Numbered from the stretch's first letter, positions 34,183 through 43,274 are shown. The stretch is 64,000 bases of DNA from an uncultured Bacteroidales bacterium (GCA_903887775.1 CAISRB010000027.1:62001-126000); one strand, 5' to 3'. A program made the numbers and translations. Notes: a model not told the origin generated them from the sequence alone.

Positions 34183-37119
34183 ATGAAATATCCGGGCCTC
34201 AGGTTATTCACAAAATTTATATTTTTTTATGTTATAATTTGCAGCTTTCCGGCAAGTATACAAGGACAGTATTTCTCTACCGGTCAGGATCCGGCATCAA
34301 TCCGCTGGCGACAGATAAAGACTGATCATTTCAAAGTTATATACCCCTCGAAGTTCGAGACCCATGCCCAATATACAGCCTGTATCATGGATAAGGTGTG
34401 GCGGTATGAGACAAAAACCCTGACTGCAAAACCACCCCGTATTCCAATTATAATTCATACCGAATCAAGCCTTTCGAACGGGGTTACCGTATGGGCGCCA
34501 AAACGTATTGAGTTCTACCCAACACCCGATCCGGATTCATATGCCGAGGAATGGCTCGAGCAGCTTGCCATCCATGAGTACCGGCATTCCTTGCAGATCA
34601 ACAAGATGAACCGGGGTTTTACGAGGGCCTTGTATTATGTTCTCGGAGAACAGGCAACAGGTGGCATTCTGGGAGCCTTTATCCCGACCTGGTTTCTTGA
34701 AGGTGATGCAACGGTGACTGAAACGGCCCTGACAAAGACCGGGCGGGGCCGAATGAGTGCGTTTGAAGGAGTCCTGAGAGCCCAACTGCTTGAACAAGGG
34801 ATATATAACTTCAACAAAGCAACCCTTGGTTCTTATAAAACATTCATACCCGGTGATTATGAGCTGGGTTATTACCTTGTCGGGATGGGGAGAAAGGATT
34901 ACGGGCCGGAAATCTGGAATTACAGCCTCGACCACGTCGCCAAATATCCTTTCATGATCGTGCCTTTCGCTGATGGCATCCGGCGTACAACGGGGCTTTC
35001 AAAAGTAAAATGGTACAGGAAGTCATTAACCGAACTTGACAGTATCTGGAAGGTGCAGGACATTAAAACTCCAAAGTCCTCAGCCAGGATGATCAGTAAG
35101 CGGAATTGTAAAGATTATGCAACCTTTACTCACCCCATGTATCTTAACGACAGCACGATCCTCGCCGAGCGTTCAAGTAATGAAGATGTGAACCGCTTTG
35201 TAACAATAGGCCGTCTCGGCAGGGAAAAAAAGCTTTTCAGGATCGGGGCTTACCTGGACGGGAGTAATTCGACCTCAGAAAATCTGATCGCCTGGGCTGA
35301 ATATGAGCCCGACATCAGATGGGATAACAGGAATTATTCTGTGATCAAAATATATGACCTTAAAACAGGGAAAATGCGGCACCTTACAAAGAGGTCCCGG
35401 TATTTCTCACCGAACTTGTCCCATGACGGGAAAATGATCACTGCAGTGAGAGTAACAACGAATGGTGAATCTTTCCTGGAAGTTCTCAGTACTGCCGACG
35501 GGAGCGTCCTTTTTTCAAAAAAAGCAGAGGGCAGCTCCACGTTTCAGTCTCCCGACTTTTCCGATGATGATAAGGAACTGATCTATCTTTTAATGAACGA
35601 AAAAGGAAAGACCATTGCCAGTTGCAATATGGTAACTAATAAAACAAGCTACCATATCCCATTCACCTTTACCGGTATTGACGGGCCGTCCCAACTTCTG
35701 GCTAATTACATTATTTTTTCCTCAGACTTCTCCGGCATTGAGAACCTGTATGCCGTGCATACTATAACAAATAAAATATTCCAGATCACCTCTGCCCGTT
35801 TTGGAGCTTATGACCCCGACTTTAACAGTGATAAATCAAAGCTGATTTATTCTGATTATTGCAGTGACGGCCTGATGGTCTCGGAAACGTCTATCGATAC
35901 TTCAACCTGGATTCCGTTAAACAAAGTACAGGATCATTCCTTTAAACTCTATGATATACTCGCGAAACAGGAAAGCGCCAACATTCAGGACACCCTGGTG
36001 AAAGAAGGGTTATTCAGGATGCTTCTTGACTCACCGGGGGCGAAAGATTCAGCCGGGCTCTCTCATCCGCCTTATCCCTCAAAAAAGTATTCAAAGGCAG
36101 CTCATCTTTTCAATATCCATTCCTGGGCCCCGGTTTCATTAAGTGCCACGAACCTGACTCTTCACCCGGGTGTGATGGCTTTATCTCAGAATGTACTCAG
36201 TTCCACATTCGCAGGTGCAGGTTATGACTGGGATTACAATGAGCGGACCGGGCAGTTTTATCTGAATTTCAGTTACCAGGGCCTCTTTCCTGTGTTTGAC
36301 CTGAATGCCTCTTACGGGAAGAGAGCGGGTTATTATATTACCAGCGAGACTTCAGCAGCAACCAGGTTTACATGGAATGAGCTTAAATTTAACCTTAATG
36401 TGTCGGTACCTTTAAACTTTACCCGGGCTTCCTGGTCGAGGGGCCTTACGCCGGCTATCGGCGCTGCCCTGATCGATGTGATCCATGACAAGTCGACCCC
36501 CGATCTGTTTACAAATGGCTGGATTAACACGTTGACCTATAGTTTTACCTGCTATCAGTACCTTAATTCGAATTACCAGGATATGTACCCCCGCTGGGGA
36601 CAGAACCTCATCGTAAGTCTTACCAATTGCCCGTTTGAGAGTAATAACCCGGGTTCCATCTGGGCAGTTCAGGCAAATCTTTATTTTCCGGGCCTGCTGA
36701 AGCATCATGGTATCTGGCTTTATGGCGGCTATCAGCAGAGAAATGAAAACACGGTTTACGGTTACAGCTATTCTGAGGTCATACCTTATCCCAGGGGATA
36801 TTCGAACGCTTACGACAACCACCTGATCAGCTTCTCGGCAAACTATAAATTCCCGTTGTTTTGCCCCGACTGGAGTGTGGGAAGCGCGTTTTATTTCAAA
36901 CGGTTCAAGCTGAACCTTTTCTATGACCAGGCAATGGGAGACGATGCAAAAAAGATCGACTGGAACCTTCCGTATCTTTACCAGACAATAGGTTCAGAGC
37001 TGACAGCCGAACTGCACATCATGAGGTTTGTTTATCCTTTCGAATTAGGTGTAAGGCCCATGTATTTCCCGGCGAACAATACCTGGGGCTGCCAATTTAT
37101 TTACTCGGTAAGCTTTTAA
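34183..37119 (+). CDS. Metalloprotease-like / beta-propeller / outer membrane barrel protein
   Basis: 978 residues from the ATG at 34183. A longer frame (34123) overlaps hldD and precedes the signal peptide. The signal peptide ends near ASIQG. Residues 40-300 resemble a gluzincin (M1-like) domain: AIHEYRHSLQ gives HExxH (131-135) and WFLEGDATVTET a possible third ligand (Glu173). Residues 320-620 contain WD/TolB-like blades (RSRYFSPNLSHDGKMI, YDPDFNSDKSKLIYSDY). The last 330 residues look like a large outer-membrane beta-barrel ending FIYSVSF. Such proteins occur in Bacteroidota, but their substrate and topology are not known to me. Confidence 0.75.
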   Translation: MKYPGLRLFTKFIFFYVIICSFPASIQGQYFSTGQDPASIRWRQIKTDHFKVIYPSKFETHAQYTACIMDKVWRYETKTLTAKPPRIPIIIHTESSLSNGVTVWAPKRIEFYPTPDPDSYAEEWLEQLAIHEYRHSLQINKMNRGFTRALYYVLGEQATGGILGAFIPTWFLEGDATVTETALTKTGRGRMSAFEGVLRAQLLEQGIYNFNKATLGSYKTFIPGDYELGYYLVGMGRKDYGPEIWNYSLDHVAKYPFMIVPFADGIRRTTGLSKVKWYRKSLTELDSIWKVQDIKTPKSSARMISKRNCKDYATFTHPMYLNDSTILAERSSNEDVNRFVTIGRLGREKKLFRIGAYLDGSNSTSENLIAWAEYEPDIRWDNRNYSVIKIYDLKTGKMRHLTKRSRYFSPNLSHDGKMITAVRVTTNGESFLEVLSTADGSVLFSKKAEGSSTFQSPDFSDDDKELIYLLMNEKGKTIASCNMVTNKTSYHIPFTFTGIDGPSQLLANYIIFSSDFSGIENLYAVHTITNKIFQITSARFGAYDPDFNSDKSKLIYSDYCSDGLMVSETSIDTSTWIPLNKVQDHSFKLYDILAKQESANIQDTLVKEGLFRMLLDSPGAKDSAGLSHPPYPSKKYSKAAHLFNIHSWAPVSLSATNLTLHPGVMALSQNVLSSTFAGAGYDWDYNERTGQFYLNFSYQGLFPVFDLNASYGKRAGYYITSETSAATRFTWNELKFNLNVSVPLNFTRASWSRGLTPAIGAALIDVIHDKSTPDLFTNGWINTLTYSFTCYQYLNSNYQDMYPRWGQNLIVSLTNCPFESNNPGSIWAVQANLYFPGLLKHHGIWLYGGYQQRNENTVYGYSYSEVIPYPRGYSNAYDNHLISFSANYKFPLFCPDWSVGSAFYFKRFKLNLFYDQAMGDDAKKIDWNLPYLYQTIGSELTAELHIMRFVYPFELGVRPMYFPANNTWGCQFIYSVSF

Positions 37120-37162
37120 TTACTGCGGATGAGAAAGTCCTTTCGCCAGGGCTTTGCCCCGC

Positions 37163-37930
37163 TCAGAAATCCACTTCCAGCAGCGTGGGACAATGATCGG
37201 AATGCTTCGCCTGAGGCAGGATCGCAGCCCTTAAGAGTTTTTTCTCCAGCGGTGGCGTCACAACCTGGTAGTCAATACGCCATCCCAGGTTCCTGGACCG
37301 GGCGCCGGCACGGAAGCTCCACCATGTATAATTATGAGGTTCCTGGTTGAAAACACGGAATGTATCAATAAACCCACTGTCGAAGAACCTTGTAAGCCAT
37401 TCCCTTTCCTCAGGAAGAAAGCCGCTGCTGTTTGCATTTCGTATCGGGTCATGAATATCAATTGGCTTATGGCAGATGTTGAAGTCCCCGCAGATGATGA
37501 GGTTGGGCCGGGTCTTCCTCAATTCATTGGCATACCTGAGGAAATCCTCAAGCCATATCATTTTAAAACCCTGGCGTACCTCTCCCGTCGTGCCTGAAGG
37601 ATGGTAAACGCTTATTATCGTCACATCCCCGTAATGTGCCATGATAGTCCTTCCCTCGTCATCATACTTCTGGATATTCATACCAAAATCAACATGATCG
37701 GGCTTTGTTTTTGAAAGGATTCCAACCCCGCTGTATCCTTTCTTTACAGCAGAAAACCAGTAATGGTGGTATCCTGACGCTTCAAAGAGTTCTACCGGTA
37801 TCTGGTCAGGCTGTGCTTTTGTTTCCTGGAAGCAAACAATGTCGGGATCGGCAGCCCTGAGCCAGTCGGCCAGGCCTTTTCCCACGGCGGACCTGATCCC
37901 GTTGAGATTATATGATATGATCCTTTTCAT
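37163..37930 (-). CDS. xth: Exodeoxyribonuclease III
   Basis: A 255-residue exonuclease/endonuclease/phosphatase-fold AP endonuclease. SYNLNGIRSAVGKGL, CFQETKAQPDQIP (catalytic Glu), SVYHPSGT, ICGDFNICHKPIDI (GDFN) and AKHSDHCPTLLEVDF (SDH) are all present. It repairs abasic sites in DNA. It converges on the large membrane protein gene (43 bp gap) and is divergent from the ClC transporter gene, with overlapping promoter regions. Confidence 0.96.
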   Translation of the reverse strand: MKRIISYNLNGIRSAVGKGLADWLRAADPDIVCFQETKAQPDQIPVELFEASGYHHYWFSAVKKGYSGVGILSKTKPDHVDFGMNIQKYDDEGRTIMAHYGDVTIISVYHPSGTTGEVRQGFKMIWLEDFLRYANELRKTRPNLIICGDFNICHKPIDIHDPIRNANSSGFLPEEREWLTRFFDSGFIDTFRVFNQEPHNYTWWSFRAGARSRNLGWRIDYQVVTPPLEKKLLRAAILPQAKHSDHCPTLLEVDF

Positions 37931-37946
37931 ACATGAATGTTTGCTT

Positions 37947-37974
37947 CAAAAGTAAGAATATACTGTTACATTTG
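37947..37974. promoter_or_regulatory. Closely spaced divergent promoters for xth and the ClC gene
   Basis: Minus-strand TACTTTTG (37947-37954) faces xth and plus-strand TACATTTG (37967-37974) faces the ClC gene; both fully match TAnnTTTG. For the plus promoter a TTTG at 37940-37943 is a possible -33 box with a 23 bp spacer. The -7 boxes are 12 bp apart, so polymerase could not occupy both at once. The plus box lies inside a longer reading frame and fixes the ClC start at 37982. Confidence 0.6.
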
Positions 37975-37981
37975 CAGTATC

Positions 37982-39754
37982 ATGTCACGACATACTCTTT
38001 TCGACAGGATATATCTATACCAGTATAAGACCTTAAAACCAAGGCAGTTCGTACTGGTCCTGAGTTTTGTTGTCGGTATCCTCAGCGGGCTTGCCGGTGT
38101 TGTGTTGAAGAACACCCTGTATTTCACCAACTTTTTCCTGACGAACGGGTTTACATTCAAAGCTGTAAACTTTCTTTACCTGCTCTATCCTTTGTGCGGG
38201 CTGATACTAACTTATTTCTTCGTGAAATATATCGTAAAAGACAATATCAGTCATGGTATCAGCAAAGTCCTTTACGGGATCTCGAAAAACCAAAGCCTGA
38301 TCAAACCCCACAACACCTGGAGTTCGCTGGTTGCATGCACACTTACCCTGGGTTTCGGCGGATCGGTCGGCCCGGAAGCCCCGGGAGTTCTGACCGGTTC
38401 GGCAATCGGATCCAACCTGGCAAGATTATTCAGGCAGGATTATAAAAATACAACCTTGTTGCTGGGTTGCGGGGCGGCAGGAGCCCTGGCAAGCCTTTTT
38501 ACCGCTCCAATTGCAGGTGTGGTGTTTGTGATTGAAGTACTGCTGATGGACATGACAATGACAAACATTATTCCACTTCTGATTTCGGCTGTAACCGGTT
38601 CCCTTGTTTCAACTCTTCTGATGGGTAAAGATGTAGCGTTTTCATTTGTACTCCTGTCCCCTTTTCATTTTCATGAAACCGGGTTTTATATCCTCCTGGG
38701 AATTTTTACAGGGCTTGTTTCGGTTTATTTTATGCGGGGAAGTGCCTGGATCGAGCGTATGCTGGGTAAAATCCCTGCAGCCGCCCGTCTTCCCCTTGCC
38801 GGAGCAGTGCTGGCTTCATTGATCTTTATTTATCCTTCCCTCTTCGGTGAAGGATATACCATTCTGAAATCGGTACTCCATGGAAATGCTGAGACTATCG
38901 GCAATCCTGATTTTTTCGGATGGATGAAAACCAGCCCTTATTTATTCCTTCTGATCATCTTTGGCCTGATCATCTCAAAGGTCGTCGCCATGTCGGTGAC
39001 CCAGGGCAGCGGTGGAATCGGCGGGACTTTCGCTCCTGCCCTGTTCGTCGGCGCGATCAGCGGGCTTTTTCTTTCCAGAGGTATTAACCTTGGCCTCAAT
39101 TCTCATCTCCCCGAGAGCAATTTTGCCCTCGTGGGAATGGCCGGCATCATGACCGGGGTCATGCACGCACCTCTTACAGCGATCTTCCTTATCGCAGAAA
39201 TCACCGGGGGATATGAGCTGCTCACACCCCTCATCATCAGTTCAACGATTTCATATCTTACTGTTTATTATTTCGAGCCCCATTCCATTTATGCAAGGCA
39301 GCTTGCAACGCGTAAAGAGCTTATCACTCATCACAAAGACAACGCCATCCTGACGATGATGGACCCTGCCAACCTTATCGAAACGAATTTCCTGACGGTC
39401 AGTCCCGACTCGAGCCTGGGCGATCTTGTCAAGGTGGTTTCTGCCTCCAGCCGGAACAGTTTCCCCGTTGTGGATGATACAGGCACGTTTTATGGGATCG
39501 TGACCCTTGACCATATACGGAGCATTATGTTCGAGAGGGAAATGTACGATAAAAAATTAGTGCGGGATCTGATGTACACCCCCGAATTTTATATCACGCC
39601 CGACGACGACATGGAAAAGATCGTGAATATGTTCCATAAAAACGACCGGTTTAATATCCCGGTTCTGAAAGACGGGAAATATATCGGATTCATGAGCCGT
39701 GCGACAGTCTTTTCGGAATACCGGAAACTGCTGAAAAAATTCTCGGAAGAATGA
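37982..39754 (+). CDS. ClC-family chloride channel/antiporter with CBS pair
   Basis: 590 residues from the ATG at 37982. The longer frame from 37937 is rejected because the promoter lies inside it. Predicted transcription would start next to the ATG, so the mRNA may be almost leaderless. The membrane part spans about residues 20-440. GFGGSVGPEAPGV contains the gating glutamate (Glu132), and GGIGGTFAPALFVGA is the third ClC signature. Two CBS domains occupy about residues 455-585 (FLTVSPDSSLGDLVKVV, FYITPDDDMEKIV). These may sense nucleotides. Confidence 0.93.
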   Translation: MSRHTLFDRIYLYQYKTLKPRQFVLVLSFVVGILSGLAGVVLKNTLYFTNFFLTNGFTFKAVNFLYLLYPLCGLILTYFFVKYIVKDNISHGISKVLYGISKNQSLIKPHNTWSSLVACTLTLGFGGSVGPEAPGVLTGSAIGSNLARLFRQDYKNTTLLLGCGAAGALASLFTAPIAGVVFVIEVLLMDMTMTNIIPLLISAVTGSLVSTLLMGKDVAFSFVLLSPFHFHETGFYILLGIFTGLVSVYFMRGSAWIERMLGKIPAAARLPLAGAVLASLIFIYPSLFGEGYTILKSVLHGNAETIGNPDFFGWMKTSPYLFLLIIFGLIISKVVAMSVTQGSGGIGGTFAPALFVGAISGLFLSRGINLGLNSHLPESNFALVGMAGIMTGVMHAPLTAIFLIAEITGGYELLTPLIISSTISYLTVYYFEPHSIYARQLATRKELITHHKDNAILTMMDPANLIETNFLTVSPDSSLGDLVKVVSASSRNSFPVVDDTGTFYGIVTLDHIRSIMFEREMYDKKLVRDLMYTPEFYITPDDDMEKIVNMFHKNDRFNIPVLKDGKYIGFMSRATVFSEYRKLLKKFSEE

Positions 39755-39759
39755 TAAAA

Positions 39760-39833
39760 AATTTACGATTTACGTTTGGCTTCGTCAAATGCTACCTCGC
39801 TGTTTGATTTTCGCCACCTCGCCACCTCGCTAC
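39760..39833. repeat. Composite array: ATTTACG words, GGCTTCG hairpin, GCGAGGTA words
   Basis: On the plus strand, ATTTACG-type words are followed by the near-palindrome TTTGGCTTCGTCAAA (39775-39789), then GCTACCTCGC, TTTTCGCCACC, TCGCCACC and TCGCTACC (reverse complements of GCGAGGTA-type words). It ends next to the gatD stop codon. The same core recurs at 46271-46286 and 62573-62587. Confidence 0.85.
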
Positions 39834-41219
39834 CTACTTGTGGAACTTCCTGATAAAGTCCTCCACCTCAGGTACACCACCCTGGTAAATCAGGTAGCCG
39901 TTATACGGTTCGCGGGGCGTAATATCACTGTTGATCGGGGTAAGCATGATCTTTTTTACTTCTTCGAGGTCGGAAGTTTGTCCGAGCGCCCAGCCAAGTT
40001 TGATATAAGCTACTTCAGGCAGCATGTTTTCGAGAGGTATCACACCTTTTGCCATCAGGTCGCGGCCGGTATCGTAAACAAACATCCCAACGTATCCCCA
40101 GAGGGTTTGAACAGTCATATATACTGCGACTCCCTTTTCACGTGCCCTTTCGATCGCAGGATAGAGAGGTTTGTTCACATGGCCCAGGCCGGTGCCGATG
40201 ATGATGATCCCCTTATAGCCGCTATCGATCAGTGAATCGATCATGTCGGGCTGCATATTCGTATAATAGTAGATCATGGCCACCTTTTCCTCAAACACAG
40301 GAGTGATCTTCACATTACGATCGCTGCGGCGGTGATTGTAATCCGTCTTGATCGGAACAACACCTTTGCGGCTGACTGTGGCAATCGGTGTATCCCCTAT
40401 CGTCCTGAAAGTGGAACGATAAGATGAATGCATCTTGCGAACCCTTGTTCCACGGTGTAAAAATCCGTACTCGTCAGAAGTAGGCCCAAACATACACACC
40501 ATGACCTCTGCAATATCTCCGTGACCTGCAGCAGTTGCAGCATGCATCAGGTTCAGGGCAGCATCCGAACTGGGGCGGTCGGAAGAACGCTGGGAGCCGA
40601 CAAGTACAATGGGAATCGGAGAGTTCTGAACCATGAAAGTCAGGGCGGCTGAAGTATAATGCATCGTGTCGGTACCATGGCCGATGATGATCCCCTGTGT
40701 ACCTTTCTCAATCTCTTCCCCTATTGCAACAGCCAGTTTTTTGTACTGTAAAGGGCCCATGTTTTCGCTGAAAACAGCAAAGATCTTTTCGGTGGTCAGG
40801 TTGCAGATATCGGCAAGTTCCGGCACTGCGCCATATAATTCACCCGGCGAAAACGCCGGGATCACAGCCCCGGTGCGATAATCCAGCCTGGATGCGATGG
40901 TTCCTCCGGTTCCAAGTAATTTAACGCTGGGCAACCCCTTCGAATACGGAAACTCTTTTTCGGGGATTTTGTATACAGCCTTTTTATAGCCAAGTTCAAC
41001 AATATCTGTTATAGTACCAACATCGATACCTATATTATAACCCGTAAAGAACTTCATGACAAGGTGCTTATCGTCGGTGTTCTCGGCTCTTGGAAGAATA
41101 GTGCCCTCAAATATGCCGCGGGTTGTATCAACCTTAACTTTGGCCCAAACCCGGGCATTGAATTTCTGCATCACTTCGAGTGCATGTCCTTTATAGCCCT
41201 GGAAAATATCTTCAGTCAT
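39834..41219 (-). CDS. gatD: Glu-tRNA(Gln) amidotransferase subunit D (archaeal-type asparaginase-like)
   Basis: 461 residues. Residues 1-90 form the small beta-barrel domain specific to GatD (VWAKVKVDTTRGIFEG). The asparaginase-like core follows: LLGTGGTIASRLDYRTGAV with Thr107, IIGHGTDTMHYTS with Thr183-Asp184, and RGTRVRKMHSSY with Lys262, a complete T-T-D-K catalytic set. The N-terminal barrel and the SRLDYRTGAV stretch separate it from ordinary L-asparaginase. It releases ammonia from glutamine for GatE, which uses it to turn Glu-tRNA(Gln) into Gln-tRNA(Gln). GatDE is classically archaeal. The adjacent gatE makes a simple asparaginase unlikely. Confidence 0.93.
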   Translation of the reverse strand: MTEDIFQGYKGHALEVMQKFNARVWAKVKVDTTRGIFEGTILPRAENTDDKHLVMKFFTGYNIGIDVGTITDIVELGYKKAVYKIPEKEFPYSKGLPSVKLLGTGGTIASRLDYRTGAVIPAFSPGELYGAVPELADICNLTTEKIFAVFSENMGPLQYKKLAVAIGEEIEKGTQGIIIGHGTDTMHYTSAALTFMVQNSPIPIVLVGSQRSSDRPSSDAALNLMHAATAAGHGDIAEVMVCMFGPTSDEYGFLHRGTRVRKMHSSYRSTFRTIGDTPIATVSRKGVVPIKTDYNHRRSDRNVKITPVFEEKVAMIYYYTNMQPDMIDSLIDSGYKGIIIIGTGLGHVNKPLYPAIERAREKGVAVYMTVQTLWGYVGMFVYDTGRDLMAKGVIPLENMLPEVAYIKLGWALGQTSDLEEVKKIMLTPINSDITPREPYNGYLIYQGGVPEVEDFIRKFHK

Positions 41220-41220
41220 A

Positions 41221-41309
41221 AAATAAATAGCGAAATAGTGAAATAGTGAAGTAGCGAAATTAAAGAATTATATGTTCAATATAAGTAGCGAAATAGCGAG
41301 GTAACGAAA
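41221..41309. repeat. TAGCGAAA array between gatE and gatD
   Basis: Units AATAGCG, AAATAGTG, AAATAGTG, AAGTAGCG, AAAT, then after an AT-rich interval AGTAGCG, AAATAGCG, AGGTAACG, AAAT. The interval GAAATTAAAGAATTATATG resembles the gatE 3' end and its flank (GAAATTAAAATTTGATATG), with about three quarters of bases identical, suggesting a local duplication. It fills the entire gatE-gatD gap. Confidence 0.85.
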
Positions 41310-43274
41310 TTAAAATTTGATATGTTCGTTGAGCTCCCGTAATGAAATGTTGCCGAGGGCGAGTTTATGCAGGCTTCCCATGATCCAGCGATGGCCGGCT
41401 GCATCTTCGCCTGAGGTCCTGGTTTCCCTGTATTTTTTTACCAGGAAGGGAAGTTTACCCAGGATCTCTTCCTTAGCAACCTCTTTATAACCCAGGGTGA
41501 CCAGGATAGAGTCAAAATCCATCTTCGGATGATCGAACAGCACTCTCAGCATTTTTGGGGCAATGGCTAAGTCGAGCCCCCGCTGCCTGATGAATTTCAG
41601 CAGAGCAAATACCATGTCGTTGCGGAATAACCGGAAAGCATCATATTTTCCCTGAAGATGTTTCAATCTATGACCTAAAAGAGTGGCAACGAACTTAGGT
41701 GCGATTTCCAGTTCCCCGGAGCATTTCTCAATCAAGGGCAGCAGGTTATATTTCAGTAAAAAAGTAAACGTGTCTGGTGGGACTCCCCATGCCTTCAGCT
41801 GGCTGTAACGGTCACAGATATCAGGGGCAAGGTCTTTCCTGAGGTTTTCAATCACTTCATCTTCAAGGGGAATAGGAGCGGAATCTGTATCGGGATACAT
41901 TCGGTCGGCGCCCGGAAGCACACGTTCAAAAATCGTAGTCCCGTTCTCAAACGACTTACGGGTTTCGTTGGGAACACCGTTCATGGCCATTTTACAACGC
42001 TCTTCTATGGTCTCAAGTGCGGTTTTTATATCGGCCTCAGGTCCCCAGAAAATGATCTGCGCGTCTTCTTCCCTGCTGCCCAGTATGGTCCTGACTTTTG
42101 CCCATACCTTGTCACGGGCCATGTCTTCCAGCATCTCCGAATGGATCATATTCGGTTTTTCGATGCATGCAATCACTTTCAAACGGTCGGTGATCTCATC
42201 GGCGAACATTTTGCCCGGCTGCGTAAAGTGGGAAAGAATTCCACGGAACAGCGGCAGATTGACGATATATATTTTTGTTGATTTATTCGCTTTGTGGACT
42301 TCTGGCAGATCGATTTTTATTTCTTTCAGGCTGACTTCCTTTGAAGCAATCTTCCAGGCGGCCGTATCTTTGACCGGCTTCAGAAGCCGTTCTTTTATCA
42401 GAAGAAGCGCCCATTGCCTGAATGCTTCATTGTGTGTAAGCTCGGGCATCCAGGAAGTATGGGCCACGCCTTTGATCTCAACCCTGGTCCCTCCACGGCA
42501 GCTTACATTCACATCGGCCCTGGTTGAACCAATCCCCTGTCGGACCTTGCCGGTACTTCTGTTCAGGAAGCGTATGTAATCGGCCCCTTCCTTCACCTCG
42601 TCAGGGTTTGCAAAATCGGGATAGGTAACCGTTTCAATCAGCGGCATGCCAAGCCGGTCGGTGCGGTAAATCCTTACGTGACCTATATCGGAAACTTCAC
42701 GGCAGGAATCCTCTTCAAGGCTCAGTTGGATCAGCCTTACTTTTTTGTTCTTCAGCTGGATCTCACCTTCAACACCTATGATTGCAGTGCGCTGAAATCC
42801 TGTAGGAATGCTTCCGTCGAGATATTGTTTGCGGGTGATATGCACCTCACCTACGATTTTAAGTTTTGAGAGCACGGATATCGCGATGGCAATATTCAGG
42901 GCTTCCCGGTTCAGCGGGAAAGGAGGGGTGTCATCCACATCATACGTACAGGCTGAAGTGTTAGATATCCTGTAGACGATCTCCTTACGCGTTTTAAACT
43001 CCATCAGGGCTGTTCCGTCATATTCTCCCAGTTCGCTGAGTGTAGGCCTCATATGGCGGATAAGCTCCGCATCGAACTCTTCGGGTTTCTGAAACACTCC
43101 GGCCGGGCAGCGGCAGAATAGCTTAAGCTTCGTATTCAGCTGCTGGTGAACTTCCAGCCCCGACATGAATCCTATACGGTCATAATCGGCCTGGGTGGCT
43201 TGCTTGCGCCCGACGTACCCGACCAACTTCCGGGTCTCTTCATAGTTGCGCTTAGGGTCAAATAGTTGTTTCAT
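41310..43274 (-). CDS. gatE: Glu-tRNA(Gln) amidotransferase subunit E (archaeal-type)
   Basis: 654 residues from the ATG at 43274; an ATG at 43319 would add 15 residues. It begins GFMSGLEVHQQLNTKLKLF, then NTSACTYDVDDTPPFPLNREAL and RKQYLDGSIPTGFQRTA, the GatB/GatE catalytic core. The GatE-specific AspRS-like insertion is present at about residues 380-470 (VRTILGSREEDAQIIFWG, NGVPNETRKSFENGTTIFE, LPGADRMYPDTDSAPI). A GatB_Yqey tail with AAGHRWIMGSLHKLALGN closes it. It phosphorylates and amidates Glu on tRNA(Gln) using ammonia from GatD. The insertion domain rules out bacterial GatB. Confidence 0.93.
   Translation of the reverse strand: MKQLFDPKRNYEETRKLVGYVGRKQATQADYDRIGFMSGLEVHQQLNTKLKLFCRCPAGVFQKPEEFDAELIRHMRPTLSELGEYDGTALMEFKTRKEIVYRISNTSACTYDVDDTPPFPLNREALNIAIAISVLSKLKIVGEVHITRKQYLDGSIPTGFQRTAIIGVEGEIQLKNKKVRLIQLSLEEDSCREVSDIGHVRIYRTDRLGMPLIETVTYPDFANPDEVKEGADYIRFLNRSTGKVRQGIGSTRADVNVSCRGGTRVEIKGVAHTSWMPELTHNEAFRQWALLLIKERLLKPVKDTAAWKIASKEVSLKEIKIDLPEVHKANKSTKIYIVNLPLFRGILSHFTQPGKMFADEITDRLKVIACIEKPNMIHSEMLEDMARDKVWAKVRTILGSREEDAQIIFWGPEADIKTALETIEERCKMAMNGVPNETRKSFENGTTIFERVLPGADRMYPDTDSAPIPLEDEVIENLRKDLAPDICDRYSQLKAWGVPPDTFTFLLKYNLLPLIEKCSGELEIAPKFVATLLGHRLKHLQGKYDAFRLFRNDMVFALLKFIRQRGLDLAIAPKMLRVLFDHPKMDFDSILVTLGYKEVAKEEILGKLPFLVKKYRETRTSGEDAAGHRWIMGSLHKLALGNISLRELNEHIKF

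Noticed and set aside
39834-41219. Ordinary L-asparaginase
   Set aside because: The extra N-terminal barrel domain, the SRLDYRTGAV motif and the adjacent gatE identify GatD.
41310-43274. Bacterial GatB
   Set aside because: The AspRS-like insertion (about residues 380-470) and the total length are GatE features; no gatA or gatC is adjacent.
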